Source: an uncultured Kordiimonas sp. (GTDB lineage Bacteria; Pseudomonadota; Alphaproteobacteria; Sphingomonadales; Kordiimonadaceae). From it: a stretch of 64,000 bases of DNA. The notes below the pieces were generated by a model, which saw nothing but the letters and a program-made list of their open reading frames with translations, made no database searches and had not been told where the DNA came from. The translations under genes and the position numbers were made by a program. Shown here one piece after another: positions 1 to 10,161 of this stretch. Positions within the stretch are counted from its first letter, which is position 1, and each line of letters opens with the position of its first letter. The DNA is taken from the NCBI GenBank assembly GCA_947492375.1, contig CANLMI010000001.1, forward strand, positions 806,001-870,000, in the 5' to 3' direction.

Positions 1-1
1 T

Positions 2-460
2 ATTGAAGCCGCACGCATTACAGGCCTTCCAGTTATTATTCACACCCGTGACGCCGATGAAGATTGTGTTCAAATTTTACAGGACGAGATGAAAAAGGGT
101 GTATTTAAAGCGCTTATTCACTGTTTCACCGCGAGCCAAATGCTTGCAGATGCCGTTCTAGAAATGGGAATGAGTATTTCAATTTCCGGTATTGTAACAT
201 TTAAAAATGCTAAAGACCTTCAGGCTATCGTTAAAAAGATACCAATAGATCGCTTGCTCGTCGAGACAGACTCCCCGTTTTTGGCGCCGGTTCCACATCG
301 CGGCAAAACATGCGAGCCAGCCTATGTTATCGATACCGCGAAGTATGTTGCTGAACTGAAAGGCATGCCTTACGGCGAATTGCGTGATGTAACAACAAAT
401 AATTTCTTTGAGCTTTTTGATAAAATAACACCGCCCGTTCAAAAGGTTGCGGCAGCATGA
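2..460 (+). CDS. tatD: TatD-family metal-dependent hydrolase (3' part)
   Basis: The reading frame is open from base 2, so the gene starts before the window. The visible protein begins with a TatD-like stretch around GLPVIIHTRDA, followed by IHCFTAS and LLVETDSPFLAP, the conserved C-terminal strand and metal-ligand blocks of TatD/YcfH deoxyribonucleases (TIM-barrel, two-metal nucleases). The stop overlaps the start of the next gene (ATGA), so both are probably co-transcribed. The pairing with a metallo-beta-lactamase hydrolase is common in alphaproteobacteria. The first part of the enzyme is missing only because of the window edge. Confidence 0.9.
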   Translation: MEAARITGLPVIIHTRDADEDCVQILQDEMKKGVFKALIHCFTASQMLADAVLEMGMSISISGIVTFKNAKDLQAIVKKIPIDRLLVETDSPFLAPVPHRGKTCEPAYVIDTAKYVAELKGMPYGELRDVTTNNFFELFDKITPPVQKVAAA

Positions 461-1209
461 AGCTGACTATTCTTGGTTGCGGCACATCGGGCGGTGTGCC
501 GAAAATGCCAGAATATTGGGGCGCATGCGATCCCGGAAACCCCAAAAACCGGCGCCTTCGTGCAAGCGTTTTAGTAGAAGAGGGCGACACTGGTATTTTA
601 ATTGATACCAGCCCTGATTTACGTGAACAAATGCTGCGCGCAAAGGTGCAAAAACTAGACGCTGTTTTTTACACCCATGATCACGCTGACCACACGCACG
701 GCATTGATGACCTGCGTGGTTTCTTTCATGTCGCTCGTAAGAAAATCCCAGTTTACGGTGACGAGCAGACGATCGGCATTTTAAAACATCGCTTTGACTA
801 TATCTTCAATAGCCAGGATGGGTATCCCGCGATGTGCAACGCTAATATATTAGGCAAATCAAAAACAATCGGTGAAATTAAAATGATACCCTTCGAGCAA
901 GGGCACGGAAATGCCATTAGCCTCGGCTATCGATTTGGTGATATGGCCTATTCAACCGATTTAAACCGCTTACCTGAAACGGCTTTTGACACATTGAAAG
1001 GGGTCAAGGTCTGGGTCGTTGATGCCCTTAGGTACGAACCACACCCAACCCATTCACATCTTGAGCAAACCTTATCCTGGATTGAACGCCTTAAGCCCGA
1101 GCGGGCAATTTTAACTCATATGACGTGGGATATGGATTATGAAACACTGAAGTCACAAATTCCTCAGGGCGTCGAAGTAGCCTATGATGGTATGGTTATA
1201 GAGATATAG
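457..1209 (+). CDS. MBL-fold metallo-hydrolase (PhnP/RNase Z-like)
   Basis: A 250-residue cytoplasmic metallo-beta-lactamase-fold hydrolase. The N-terminus LGCGTSGGVP and the zinc-ligand motif HDHADH (residues 74-79) are typical of PhnP-like phosphodiesterases. Later histidines (EQGHGN, THMTWDMDY) complete the metal site. The ATG overlaps the tatD stop by four bases, indicating translational coupling. Members of this family cleave cyclic phosphodiesters; the substrate here cannot be told from sequence. Confidence 0.9.
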   Translation: MKLTILGCGTSGGVPKMPEYWGACDPGNPKNRRLRASVLVEEGDTGILIDTSPDLREQMLRAKVQKLDAVFYTHDHADHTHGIDDLRGFFHVARKKIPVYGDEQTIGILKHRFDYIFNSQDGYPAMCNANILGKSKTIGEIKMIPFEQGHGNAISLGYRFGDMAYSTDLNRLPETAFDTLKGVKVWVVDALRYEPHPTHSHLEQTLSWIERLKPERAILTHMTWDMDYETLKSQIPQGVEVAYDGMVIEI

Positions 1210-1293
1210 GCAATTCGTTTGCCAATAAAATCAGCGCTTGGCTATTGATATAATAGTCGGCTATCCTGTCAATTCCGACTGAAAGGATATTAT

Positions 1294-2064
1294 ATGGCAG
1301 GCAATCCATGGAAGCCTGATAATGATGATCAAGATGACTGGCGTGAAGATTTAAATTATTACTCGGATTTTCCGGATAAAAATCAAACACCAGCAACACC
1401 TCGCTATATGCGGTTAGTGGTATTCTTGATTGGCGTGGCTTTACTAGTAGGCGGCCTTGCTGTTGCGTTCCCTTCTGATGCTATTGATAATGCTTATTTA
1501 ATACGTGGCTTGATCATTGTTGTTATTTTCGGCGGTGCCGCAGTATTCTGGAGCAGAAACAGTTTAATGCGTCTCGCGAAAATTGCGGGGCTATGGGCTG
1601 TTATTATTGGTGCGCTTGCAAGCTTTTATTTATACAAATCTGATTTTAATACCCGCTTTATGAGTGCGATAGACCTCTCGGGGGTTACAAGCTCAGAAGA
1701 TGGTTTGATCGTTCATCGTTCTAAGGACGGTCATTTCTGGCTTCGGGCATACGCAAACGATGTTCCTATCCGCATGATGGTAGACACAGGCGCTTCGAAC
1801 GTTGTTCTTAGTCCTGATGACGCAAAGCGGATCGGTTATGATCTGTTGGAATTAGATTTCAACGGCGTTGCCGATACTGCAAATGGCCAAGTTGCGTATG
1901 CACGAACAGAATTAGATAAAATGTCGCTTGGTAATATGCATTTCAGAAATGTGCCGATAACAGTGAATGGCACGAAAATGAGTGGTTCCCTTCTAGGGCT
2001 TAGCGTATTAAACGAATTCTCTAGCGTTGAATTTCGCGGCGACATGATGATCCTGCGCCCATAA
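1294..2064 (+). CDS. Membrane-anchored retropepsin-like aspartic protease
   Basis: A 256-residue protein with three hydrophobic segments (about residues 41-60, 71-87 and 98-114) followed by a single-domain retropepsin-like protease. The catalytic motif is VDTGAS with Asp164, and the C-terminal GLSVLNEF block is typical of the TIGR02281 clan-AA family found in alphaproteobacteria. The protease domain probably lies on the periplasmic side. The start has a good ribosome site (GAAAGGA) upstream. Substrate unknown. Confidence 0.85.
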   Translation: MAGNPWKPDNDDQDDWREDLNYYSDFPDKNQTPATPRYMRLVVFLIGVALLVGGLAVAFPSDAIDNAYLIRGLIIVVIFGGAAVFWSRNSLMRLAKIAGLWAVIIGALASFYLYKSDFNTRFMSAIDLSGVTSSEDGLIVHRSKDGHFWLRAYANDVPIRMMVDTGASNVVLSPDDAKRIGYDLLELDFNGVADTANGQVAYARTELDKMSLGNMHFRNVPITVNGTKMSGSLLGLSVLNEFSSVEFRGDMMILRP

Positions 2065-2091
2065 TTATTTCGTATAAAACTATTACAACTA

Positions 2092-3954
2092 TTGACCAGA
2101 GAGAAAAGTGCTGTGTCAGCTACCAAGCCATCAAATGAGAAAAAAGATAATCATTGGTCTACGGTTAAAAGCCTGTTGCCATACTTATGGATTGAAGGCC
2201 GTGCTGATCTAAAGTTCCGGGTAATACTTGCTCTAGGCTTTCTCGTTATTGCAAAGCTCATTGGTGTTTATATCCCTTTTTTGTTTAAGGATGCTGTCGA
2301 TATCCTTAGCGGGGATAAAGAAATAAGCACCAATGCTCTATTGCTAGCAACACCAATCGGCTTAATCATCGGATATGGTATATCACGTATCCTTAGTTTA
2401 TTTTTTGGTGAAATGCGTGATGCCGTTTTCGTAAAAGTTGGGCAACATGCTGTCAGGCAAATTGCGTTAAACACTTTTCGTCACTTGCATGGTTTATCCC
2501 TACGCTATCATTTAGAACGAAAAACAGGTGGCCTTAGTCGTATCATTGAACGCGGAACAAGAGGGATAGACTTTATCCTGAGGTTCATGTTGTTCAATAT
2601 TCTACCAACCTTGTTGGAAATTTTCCTTATTACCTATATTTTTTGGGCAGAGTTCGGTGTTTTTTATGCTCTTATTACCCTGTCGAGTTTAGTCAGCTAT
2701 ATCCTATTCACAACTTATGTGACGGACTGGCGGCTGAAATTTCGCCGTAAAATGAATGATCAGGATACCAAAGCAAACACCAAAGCCGTTGATAGCTTGT
2801 TAAACTTTGAAACTGTAAAATATTTTACGAATGAAGAGCATGAAGCACAACGATTTGACCAAGCATTAAAAGCTTATGAAAATGCTGCGGTCAAAAGCCA
2901 GCTATCATTGACCCTACTGAATATAGGCCAAGGGGCTATCATATCAATTGGCCTTGTCGTGGTTCTCATCATGGCGGCCAACGGCGTTAAAACAGGTCAG
3001 TTTACCATTGGGGAATTCGTTCTAGTAAATTCGCTTCTGATTCAGATTTATTTGCCACTTAATTTCCTTGGTTTTGTATACCGGGAAATCAAGCAATCGC
3101 TGGTCGATATGGAAAAAATGTTCGAGGTAATAGCAACCAGTACAGAGGTTTCTGATGAAGAACATGCGCTACCTTTACATATTAAAAAGGGCATGATTGA
3201 ATTTGAAAATGTATCTTTTCACTATGCTGCAAACCGTCCAATATTAAAGAACATCAGTTTTACCGTACCAGCCGGAACAACAACAGCAATTGTTGGCTCC
3301 AGCGGCGCTGGTAAATCAACAATATCACGTATTATTTTCCGGTTTTATGATGTTATTGAAGGCACAGTCAAAATTGACGGGCAGGATATTCGTAACATTC
3401 AACAAAAGAGCCTGCGTAACAATATCGGTGTCGTCCCGCAAGATACGGTGTTATTTAACGATACCATTGAGTATAACATCAGTTACGGCGACCCGAAGGC
3501 TGATAAAAATGCCATTGTTGAAGCGGCAAAACTTGCGCAAATCAATGATTTTATCAACAACCTGCCAGAAGGATATAATGCCGAAGTAGGGGAGCGGGGT
3601 CTTAAACTATCTGGTGGTGAAAAACAGCGGGTCGCTATAGCAAGAACAATATTGAAAAATCCGCCTATCCTCCTGCTTGATGAAGCTACCTCTGCACTTG
3701 ATAGCCATACAGAAAGAGAAATCCAGTCTTCCCTAGATACAATTGCGCAAGGACGCACAACAATTGTAATCGCTCATAGGCTATCCACAGTCACTAATGC
3801 AGATCAGATAATAGTTCTTGATAAAGGCGAAATCGTTGAAAAAGGCACCCATGCAGACCTTTTGCAGATAAAGGGGGAATATTATGCATTGTGGCAACGT
3901 CAACTTGAAACCTCAGAAGCCGAGGAAAAATTAGCATCCTTACAATCAAATTGA
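2092..3954 (+). CDS. Atm1/ABCB7-type ABC exporter (fused permease-ATPase)
   Basis: A 620-residue half-transporter. The N-terminal region LLPYLWIEGRADLK and the transmembrane domain match bacterial Atm1-like exporters, which export glutathione-linked sulfur or metal species. The C-terminal ATPase has Walker A GSSGAGKS (about residue 402), signature LSGGEKQR (about 506), Walker B LLLDEATSA and the H-loop AHRLST. The TTG at 2092 lacks a clear ribosome site. A GTG at 2113, preceded by AGAGAG, is an equally plausible start that removes seven residues. Confidence 0.9.
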   Translation: MTREKSAVSATKPSNEKKDNHWSTVKSLLPYLWIEGRADLKFRVILALGFLVIAKLIGVYIPFLFKDAVDILSGDKEISTNALLLATPIGLIIGYGISRILSLFFGEMRDAVFVKVGQHAVRQIALNTFRHLHGLSLRYHLERKTGGLSRIIERGTRGIDFILRFMLFNILPTLLEIFLITYIFWAEFGVFYALITLSSLVSYILFTTYVTDWRLKFRRKMNDQDTKANTKAVDSLLNFETVKYFTNEEHEAQRFDQALKAYENAAVKSQLSLTLLNIGQGAIISIGLVVVLIMAANGVKTGQFTIGEFVLVNSLLIQIYLPLNFLGFVYREIKQSLVDMEKMFEVIATSTEVSDEEHALPLHIKKGMIEFENVSFHYAANRPILKNISFTVPAGTTTAIVGSSGAGKSTISRIIFRFYDVIEGTVKIDGQDIRNIQQKSLRNNIGVVPQDTVLFNDTIEYNISYGDPKADKNAIVEAAKLAQINDFINNLPEGYNAEVGERGLKLSGGEKQRVAIARTILKNPPILLLDEATSALDSHTEREIQSSLDTIAQGRTTIVIAHRLSTVTNADQIIVLDKGEIVEKGTHADLLQIKGEYYALWQRQLETSEAEEKLASLQSN

Positions 3955-4073
3955 GTAAAATATTCAATCACTTGATAGCTCATTGATAATAAACACTTGA
4001 ATTTCCCTCTATTATAAGACTGAATAGTTCCATAATGTTTCACATGGCTGGAACATGCGGGAAGGGAAACAAA

Positions 4074-4544
4074 ATGCAATATACCTTAAAGGTAAACGGT
4101 AAGCATCATTCCGTCGATGTTGAAAACGACACACCACTTCTATGGGTGCTGCGGGATGAATTAGGTTTTAAAGGTGTAAAATTTGGATGCGGCGTTGCTG
4201 CTTGCGGTGCCTGCACTGTCCATCTTGACGGCGTTGCAAGCAGAACATGTGTCTTACCTGTTGAAGATGCTGCTGGCCTTGAAATCACAACGATTGAAGG
4301 AGTAGCAGACGGCGAAACACTTTCAGATATACAAACCGCATGGATAGATCATCAGGTACCCCAATGTGGGTATTGTCAGTCTGGTATGATCATGGCTGTT
4401 ACAGCGCTTTTGGAAGAGATACCGAACCCCAGCGACGATGATATTGATGCCTCTATCACTAATATTTGCCGTTGTGGCAGCTATCACCGAATCCGTAAAG
4501 CCATCCATTCGGTTGCCGAAGCACGGGAGAAAGCGAATGTCTGA
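4074..4544 (+). CDS. iorA: [2Fe-2S] subunit of IorAB-type molybdenum hydroxylase
   Basis: The small subunit of a xanthine-oxidase-family aldehyde/N-heterocycle oxidoreductase. The plant-type ferredoxin domain has [11 protein letters not shown] (Cys39, 44, 47 and 59). The C-terminal four-helix domain has CGYCQSG and CRCG, binding the second 2Fe-2S cluster. I chose ATG 4074 (MQYTLK) because it follows a strong ribosome site (GGGAAGGGAAAC) and matches the family start; the in-frame ATG at 4035 adds an unlikely leader. It overlaps iorB by eight bases. Confidence 0.92.
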   Translation: MQYTLKVNGKHHSVDVENDTPLLWVLRDELGFKGVKFGCGVAACGACTVHLDGVASRTCVLPVEDAAGLEITTIEGVADGETLSDIQTAWIDHQVPQCGYCQSGMIMAVTALLEEIPNPSDDDIDASITNICRCGSYHRIRKAIHSVAEAREKANV

Positions 4545-6753
4545 TGCAAAAAACACTCCCAAGAAAAAAATGTCACGCCGTAAATTCCTGCTTGCAACTG
4601 GTGGGGTTATTGGCGGCGGACTGGTTGTTGGTTTTGCAGCTTTAACGCCCCAACATAAAGCAACCCAAAAACTGATTGGGGACAAAGCACCACTGCTATC
4701 CAGTTGGATCAAGATTACAGAAGATAATAAAGTGCATGTCATTGTTCCTCATGTTGAAATGGGGCAGGGAAGCCATACATCGCTTCCCATGATGGCTGCA
4801 GATGAAATGGATGCCGACTGGGATTTAGTTTCTATGGAGCAAGCGCCGGCCCATGCCGCGTTTGCAAACGAGCCATTAGGGGAAGGGTTTATCCTCGGAA
4901 ATACTGATATCCCAGACGTGTTTGCACCGATCATCAACAAAGCTTTCTTCCAGATTGCAAAAGGTATGGAGCTACAAATAACAGGTGGTAGTACGGCTGT
5001 TAGGTTTACTGGGCAATATGGTATGCGTGTTGCCGGCGCTGCTGCACGTGAAATGTTGATCAAGGCTGCGTCAGAAAGCTGGGATATCCCTGCAAGGGAG
5101 CTGGTTGCTGAAAAATCCTTTGTTTTACACAAAGCAAGCGGTAAGAGCGCAAGCTTTGGCGAACTTGCACCGACGGCTGCAACATACACACCCAATCCTA
5201 CACCTACATTAAAATCGCCTGATAATTTCACGATTATTGGCACGCCTAAAAAACGCTTTGATATTCCGGCCAAGGTAAACGGCACTGCTGTTTACGGCAT
5301 TGATGCCGAGGTTGATGGCATGCTTTACGGTGCTATTCGCCATGTGCCAGTTTTCGATTGTGCTATCACAAATGTTGATAGCGGTGCAGCAGCCTCTATG
5401 CCTGGCGTCAAGAAAGTTGTCAGGCTTGATAATGCAGTTGTTGTAGTGGCTGATAAATATTGGCGCGCAAAAAAAGCACTGGATCAAGTTAAGATTTCTC
5501 ATAGCGACAGTGCAAGCTGTGGCCTGTCTTCCGAAGATTTATACCGTCAATTTGCTGATGCACTCGAAAACGGTGATCCAGAGCTGGACATTGATACCGG
5601 CGATGCCGCAGCGGTTATAGATGCGAGCGACGATGTTTTAACAGCTGATTACAGAGTTCCCTTTCTGGCACATGCCACGATGGAACCAATGAACTGCACT
5701 GTCAAAATCGAAGACGGTAAAGTAGATATCTGGACAGGAACCCAAACCCCCATAACAGCAAAATCAATTGCGGCAAAAATAGCAGGCGTTGATATTAACA
5801 AAGTAACGTACCACCCCTGTATGTTGGGCGGAGGGTTTGGCCGCCGTATTCATCAGGCATCCGATTATGTGGCACCTGCGGTTAAAGTAGCAATGGAAGT
5901 TGGTGCACCGGTAAAATTAATCTATTCGCGTGAAGAAGACATCCAGCAAGATGCCTACAGGCCCGCTCTCCTGAGCCGCTTTAAGGCCGTAGTCTCCGAT
6001 GGTGGTAACATCGACGCATGGCATAATCTATATACCGATAAAAACGAACCGGTAGAGGCGCCTATCATTCCTTATGCTGCTGATAATAATTATACCGGGG
6101 TTGTAAGAAGCACTAGTCACGTGCCTTTTGGCCCGTGGCGCAGCGTAGACCATTCGCAGCACGCGTTCTTTATCGAATCCTTTATTGATGAACTGGCAAA
6201 CAAGTCAGGCGCTGACCCATATGAATTCAGACTAGAGAAATTACAGAACAAACCCAAACACAGAGCTGTTTTAGAGAGAGTTGCTGAAATGGCAGGATGG
6301 CACACTCCAGCACCGCTTGGTCGGTCACGCGGAATTGCCCTGCATGAAAGTTTCGGATCAATCGTTGCTGAAGTCGCGGAAATCTCTGTCAACAATGGGG
6401 ATGTGAAAGTTCATAAAGTTAGCTGCGCTGTTGATTGTGGTTTCCCAGTTAATCCAGATAGCGCCAGGGCGCAGGTAGAAAGCGGCATTATATACGGGCT
6501 AAGCGCTGCGTTATTCGGTGAAATTACGATAGAAGGTGGCCGGGTTATTCAGGAAAACTTCCCTGATTACGATGTGGTCAGATTAGCGGAAGCCCCTGAC
6601 ATTCAGGTAGATTTTATTAATTCCGGCAAGGAATTAGGAGGGCTTGGTGAACCTGCAACACCTCCAATAGCACCTGCTGTGATGAATGCTATTTTCACAG
6701 CAACAGGAAAACGTATTCGCTCATTACCACTAAACAATCACTCTTTGGTATAA
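4537..6753 (+). CDS. iorB: Molybdopterin-binding subunit of IorAB-type oxidoreductase
   Basis: The catalytic subunit (about 738 residues) of the isoquinoline 1-oxidoreductase type. The N-terminus carries a twin-arginine signal ([11 protein letters not shown]) followed by a hydrophobic stretch, so the holoenzyme is probably exported folded to the periplasm. The molybdenum-cofactor motifs GGGFGRR and the C-terminal [10 protein letters not shown], containing the expected catalytic Glu, are present. ATG 4537 is used because it gives the Tat signal directly and overlaps iorA. No XdhC-type cofactor-insertion gene is nearby. Substrate not inferable. Confidence 0.9.
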   Translation: MSDAKNTPKKKMSRRKFLLATGGVIGGGLVVGFAALTPQHKATQKLIGDKAPLLSSWIKITEDNKVHVIVPHVEMGQGSHTSLPMMAADEMDADWDLVSMEQAPAHAAFANEPLGEGFILGNTDIPDVFAPIINKAFFQIAKGMELQITGGSTAVRFTGQYGMRVAGAAAREMLIKAASESWDIPARELVAEKSFVLHKASGKSASFGELAPTAATYTPNPTPTLKSPDNFTIIGTPKKRFDIPAKVNGTAVYGIDAEVDGMLYGAIRHVPVFDCAITNVDSGAAASMPGVKKVVRLDNAVVVVADKYWRAKKALDQVKISHSDSASCGLSSEDLYRQFADALENGDPELDIDTGDAAAVIDASDDVLTADYRVPFLAHATMEPMNCTVKIEDGKVDIWTGTQTPITAKSIAAKIAGVDINKVTYHPCMLGGGFGRRIHQASDYVAPAVKVAMEVGAPVKLIYSREEDIQQDAYRPALLSRFKAVVSDGGNIDAWHNLYTDKNEPVEAPIIPYAADNNYTGVVRSTSHVPFGPWRSVDHSQHAFFIESFIDELANKSGADPYEFRLEKLQNKPKHRAVLERVAEMAGWHTPAPLGRSRGIALHESFGSIVAEVAEISVNNGDVKVHKVSCAVDCGFPVNPDSARAQVESGIIYGLSAALFGEITIEGGRVIQENFPDYDVVRLAEAPDIQVDFINSGKELGGLGEPATPPIAPAVMNAIFTATGKRIRSLPLNNHSLV

Positions 6754-6768
6754 GCTTAACAAAATGTC

Positions 6769-6793
6769 AGCATGCGGCAGATAACCGCATGCT
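6769..6793. terminator. Perfect 9-bp hairpin after iorB
   Basis: AGCATGCGG and its exact reverse complement CCGCATGCT are separated by seven bases, just after the iorB stop. There is no strong T-run, so it may be a weak or factor-assisted terminator or an mRNA-stabilising stem. Confidence 0.5.
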
Positions 6794-6890
6794 ATTCATA
6801 TATAAATAACCAATTATTCAAAAAAAGCGCTTGAAAATGGACTGTTAAGTCTACTATATCACCGTGTGGGTTAAACACGAGGATTTAGAA

Positions 6891-7187
6891 ATGAAAAACC
6901 TTACTAAAACTACACTTCTTGCTTCTGTGCTGATTACTGCAATTGCACCAGCCACTTTTGCAGCAAAGTCCAAAAGAGATGTAGCTATTGAAGCATGTAG
7001 TGCACGAGTAACAGCTGAGCTTGGAGAAGGAAAACTTCAAGTTATGCGTACAAAAAGAAAAGGTAAAACTTTTAAAGTGCGTATTTTGAAGTACCAAGAC
7101 GGTACAAAACAACCTCATGCTTACATCAATTGTAATGTTGATAAAAAAGGTGAGATTCAGAATTTTGAAACAGAAATGAAAGCATAA
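6891..7187 (+). CDS. Small secreted protein of unknown function
   Basis: A 98-residue protein that I do not recognise. Residues 1-23 form a clear Sec signal peptide (positive start, hydrophobic core, ATFAA cleavage region). The mature part is lysine-rich, has two cysteines (EACSAR and INCNVD) that could form a disulfide, and contains no catalytic motif. ATG 6891 is chosen for the signal peptide and the upstream ACGAGGA ribosome site. It is a single-gene unit between a hairpin and a strong terminator. Confidence 0.75.
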   Translation: MKNLTKTTLLASVLITAIAPATFAAKSKRDVAIEACSARVTAELGEGKLQVMRTKRKGKTFKVRILKYQDGTKQPHAYINCNVDKKGEIQNFETEMKA

Positions 7188-7210
7188 TCATTTCTTCAGA
7201 TACTTTACTG

Positions 7211-7262
7211 AAAAAGAGCATCAGCTACTCTCCCCATAAAACTCCTGCTGGTGCTCTTTTTT
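7211..7262. terminator. Bidirectional intrinsic terminator
   Basis: AAAAAGAGCATCAGC pairs, with one wobble, to GCTGGTGCTCTTTTTT about 21 bases later. The A-run on one side and T-run on the other fit termination of both the small secreted gene and the opposing acyl-CoA ligase gene. Confidence 0.85.
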
Positions 7263-7304
7263 AGCTAAAATTCTCTATATACTCATTATTACTATAAGCA
7301 ATAA

Positions 7305-8828
7305 TCACACCTTATTTTTTTGGTTTTCCCAATAAGGCTCTCTGAGTTTAGCCTTAAATATCTTGCCTGTATCTTCACGCGGTAAACTTTCATGAATATC
7401 GAGAACTCGTGGAAATTTAAACTTTGCGATCTTGCCTTCAAGCGCATTTTTGAGGTCATCGATCGAAGGTATATTTATAACCTCAACTGCCGCCACGATC
7501 TTCTCGCCGAACTCAGGGTCAGGGGCACCAAATACCGCACAATCATGAATTTCAGGTATTTGTAGGATTTCAGCTTCGATTTCTGCTGGGAAAATATTAG
7601 CCCCGCCGGATATAATCATGTCTTTCTTACGGTCACATATATACAGATAGCCATCCGCGTCCAGATATCCCATATCACCAACGGTTGTAAATTCAGAAAT
7701 TTGATTATCTGCAAGTGCACCATCGCTATTCGTATAATCAAATCGTCCAAACATAGGTAAGTGAATATAAATTGTACCAATCTCACCGAGCGGTAATTCA
7801 TTTTTATCATCGTCAAATATCTTAATAGTTCCGCCGGGCAGGATTTTTCCAACAGACCCCGGCTTTTGCTTCGCTTCAGTTGAACTAATTAATGTCATGA
7901 AACCAAGTTCGCTGGCACCGTATGACTCGTTAAAAATCGGTCCCATCCATTCAATCATTTTCTCTTTCACATCGATCGGGCAGGGCGAACCTGTGCCGAT
8001 AGTATAGCGCAAAGTTGATATATCGTATTTTCCCCGCACGCTCGCTGGTAACTTCAACAGTCTTACCATCATTGTTGGCACGACATAGGCATGGGTTATT
8101 CCATACTTTTCAACAGTTTTCAGAAACGTTTCTGCATCAAACTTGGGATCAATATGAATATCCACACCGTTATCAGCAACGGCCATCACAGAGAGTGCAT
8201 TTGGGGCTGAATGATAAAGAGGGGCTGATACATAAAATTTATCGCCAGGCTGTAATTTCAAGAGGTCTTTGGCAAGGCTTTTATAAATAACATGGGTATC
8301 TGGTCTGTCATCTGAGAGGTTTCGTTTAATCCCTTTAGGCTTTCCCGTGCTACCAGATGTGTAAGCAAAAAGCCCCCGCATACGAAGTGGTTCGGTAACT
8401 ATTTCATTACTATCAGCGATAGCGCCGTACATGTCCTCATAAGCACTCAGTTGCGTGGTGGTTGAGGCAGGATAGGCGGCTTTGATACTATCAGAAGGCT
8501 CTACCGACAGTGCTTTAACACCTGATGGGATATTATTATTTAAATTAGTCAATAAATCGCTGTGACCAAGAAGAACAGAGGCCTTTGAATCGACTAGAAT
8601 ATTCCTAATCTCATCTGATGCAAGGTGCCAATTAAGGGTAACATACCGTGATCCAATATACCGGCATGCCTCCATAATTTCCAGATATGCTGTATCGTTA
8701 CGCAGTAAAATTGCAATAGCGCCGTCTACACATGCCCCGTGATCAGATAAAACAGTAGCCAATTTTCGTGCTCTGATATGAAACTCTTCCTGATCAATAT
8801 AATCATCACCGCAATAGTAACGCGCCAT
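7305..8828 (-). CDS. AMP-dependent acyl-CoA synthetase/ligase
   Basis: A 507-residue member of the ANL adenylating superfamily, which activates a carboxylic acid to acyl-AMP and then acyl-CoA. The P-loop motif YTSGSTGKPKG, the A5-type motif NESYGASE, the hinge block YLYICDRKKDMIISGG and the C-terminal lysine motif ReDTGKIFK are present. Length is normal for the family. It stands alone with no neighbouring beta-oxidation gene, so the acyl substrate cannot be inferred. Confidence 0.9.
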   Translation of the reverse strand: MARYYCGDDYIDQEEFHIRARKLATVLSDHGACVDGAIAILLRNDTAYLEIMEACRYIGSRYVTLNWHLASDEIRNILVDSKASVLLGHSDLLTNLNNNIPSGVKALSVEPSDSIKAAYPASTTTQLSAYEDMYGAIADSNEIVTEPLRMRGLFAYTSGSTGKPKGIKRNLSDDRPDTHVIYKSLAKDLLKLQPGDKFYVSAPLYHSAPNALSVMAVADNGVDIHIDPKFDAETFLKTVEKYGITHAYVVPTMMVRLLKLPASVRGKYDISTLRYTIGTGSPCPIDVKEKMIEWMGPIFNESYGASELGFMTLISSTEAKQKPGSVGKILPGGTIKIFDDDKNELPLGEIGTIYIHLPMFGRFDYTNSDGALADNQISEFTTVGDMGYLDADGYLYICDRKKDMIISGGANIFPAEIEAEILQIPEIHDCAVFGAPDPEFGEKIVAAVEVINIPSIDDLKNALEGKIAKFKFPRVLDIHESLPREDTGKIFKAKLREPYWENQKNKV

Positions 8829-9091
8829 AATTCATTTCCTGCAATCAATTAGTATTGAGAAACTTTAACAGTCCAATATGAAATGGCAAATAAATAGGCT
8901 AACAATCACTGGAATAAAAACCGCGTGAACAAAGGAACGATGAAAAGGAAAAGCTTGCACACACAACTTATAGCCGATTACTATTAATGAAATCGACAAA
9001 GCAGGGTGAAAGCAACCCTTTTTTTATCAATTTGACATGCCTGCCTGATGCCAAATCTGAGGTAAATGTCTATAATTCATAGGGCCTTAGA

Positions 9092-9745
9092 ATGGGTTTC
9101 ACTTCATCTGTAATTACTACTGTTTTTGTATCTATACTTGTATTTTCTATTCCAACTTATGCTGACTATGAAGAGACAAACAACGCAGTATTGGAAGAGC
9201 AAGACAACGAAACAGCCGATGAAAGCCCAAAACAAAACCCAGAGGCAGATGAGGACACTAAAAATAACGAAGGTAAAACCGCGCCTCCCAAGATGACGGT
9301 TGAAAAACTCGATAAAGTTATCAAACAGATCGACCCGAAAGCTGTTCGCACTGACAACACATGGCAATTTACAGTCGCAGAGCGTCAGGTTTTTCTAGTG
9401 TCTGATCCAAATGCTGATCGTATGCGCGCAATGAGCCCAATTACTCAAGCAAATACAATGACACCAGAAATATACAAGCGTATGATGCAAGCTAATTTTG
9501 ATGCAGTTTTAGACGTGCGTTATGCTATTGCCCAAGATGTTGTTTGGAGTGTTTTTATACATCCACTTAGTAAACTAGACCAAGAAGAACTGCTATCGGG
9601 CATTTCTCAAACAATTACCGCAGTGCTAACATTTGGAACCACATTTTCTTCAGGCGCCGCAGTATATGGCGGCGGCGATACAAATGGCATTATCCAAAAA
9701 CAAATTCTTGACGAACTAAAACGCAAATCCAGCACACAGATATAA
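9092..9745 (+). CDS. Secreted hypothetical protein with acidic linker
   Basis: A 217-residue protein. Residues 1-24 form a signal peptide ending at TYA. A low-complexity acidic segment rich in Glu, Asp and Asn (about 25-65) precedes a folded domain whose pattern (a helix with MMQANFDAVLDVRYAI, then VVWSVFIHPL) loosely recalls YbjN/secretion-chaperone-like folds. That resemblance is weak and function is unknown. It lies just upstream of a phage-gene relic, so it may be cargo of the older element. Confidence 0.6.
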   Translation: MGFTSSVITTVFVSILVFSIPTYADYEETNNAVLEEQDNETADESPKQNPEADEDTKNNEGKTAPPKMTVEKLDKVIKQIDPKAVRTDNTWQFTVAERQVFLVSDPNADRMRAMSPITQANTMTPEIYKRMMQANFDAVLDVRYAIAQDVVWSVFIHPLSKLDQEELLSGISQTITAVLTFGTTFSSGAAVYGGGDTNGIIQKQILDELKRKSSTQI

Positions 9746-9817
9746 GAGAGCATTTTGTCTTTTATATTCACTGAGGCTGTGGGTATTCATTTAAATTGTC
9801 AACACGCCACCTTATAA

Positions 9818-10087
9818 AACAATTACTTACTCATTAAGAGTGTTAATCGATTACATCAAAATGATAGCGCTTCAAGCGCATATTCTTCGATCGCGGAATT
9901 TGAACACCCAAAACAAGCACCCCTTTCGGCATGGACACCTGGTCAAAGCATTCTGGACGGCATAGCGGGGATCAATGCCGGGATAGCGGCCAATCGTATT
10001 AATACCTCATTCGACACCAGCAATAACACCAGATTGCTGCTTTTGCTGTTTGGTTTGGCGATTGTTGGATTGTTCGTTATTGGCTGA
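9818..10087 (+). pseudogene. Relic of the phage right-end membrane-protein gene
   Basis: A frame open for 89 codons without a usable ATG, ending in a hydrophobic segment and a stop at 10085-10087. It contains SILDGIAGINAGIAANR, which matches SVLAGINDINAGIASNQ in the last gene of the complete prophage (25674-25976). Both end in a one-helix membrane anchor and lie upstream of the same type of minus-strand gene. I read it as the decayed counterpart in an older, mostly lost element. Confidence 0.65.
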
Positions 10088-10161
10088 TATGTCAGTTAAA
10101 TTATTGAATAATCAATTATTAAGTGTATCAATTCCCTAAAAGGGAAATGGAATTACTTATT

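Noticed and set aside
4749-5285. 178-codon minus-strand frame
   Set aside because: Antisense to iorB, low-complexity Ala/Ser composition typical of shadow frames.
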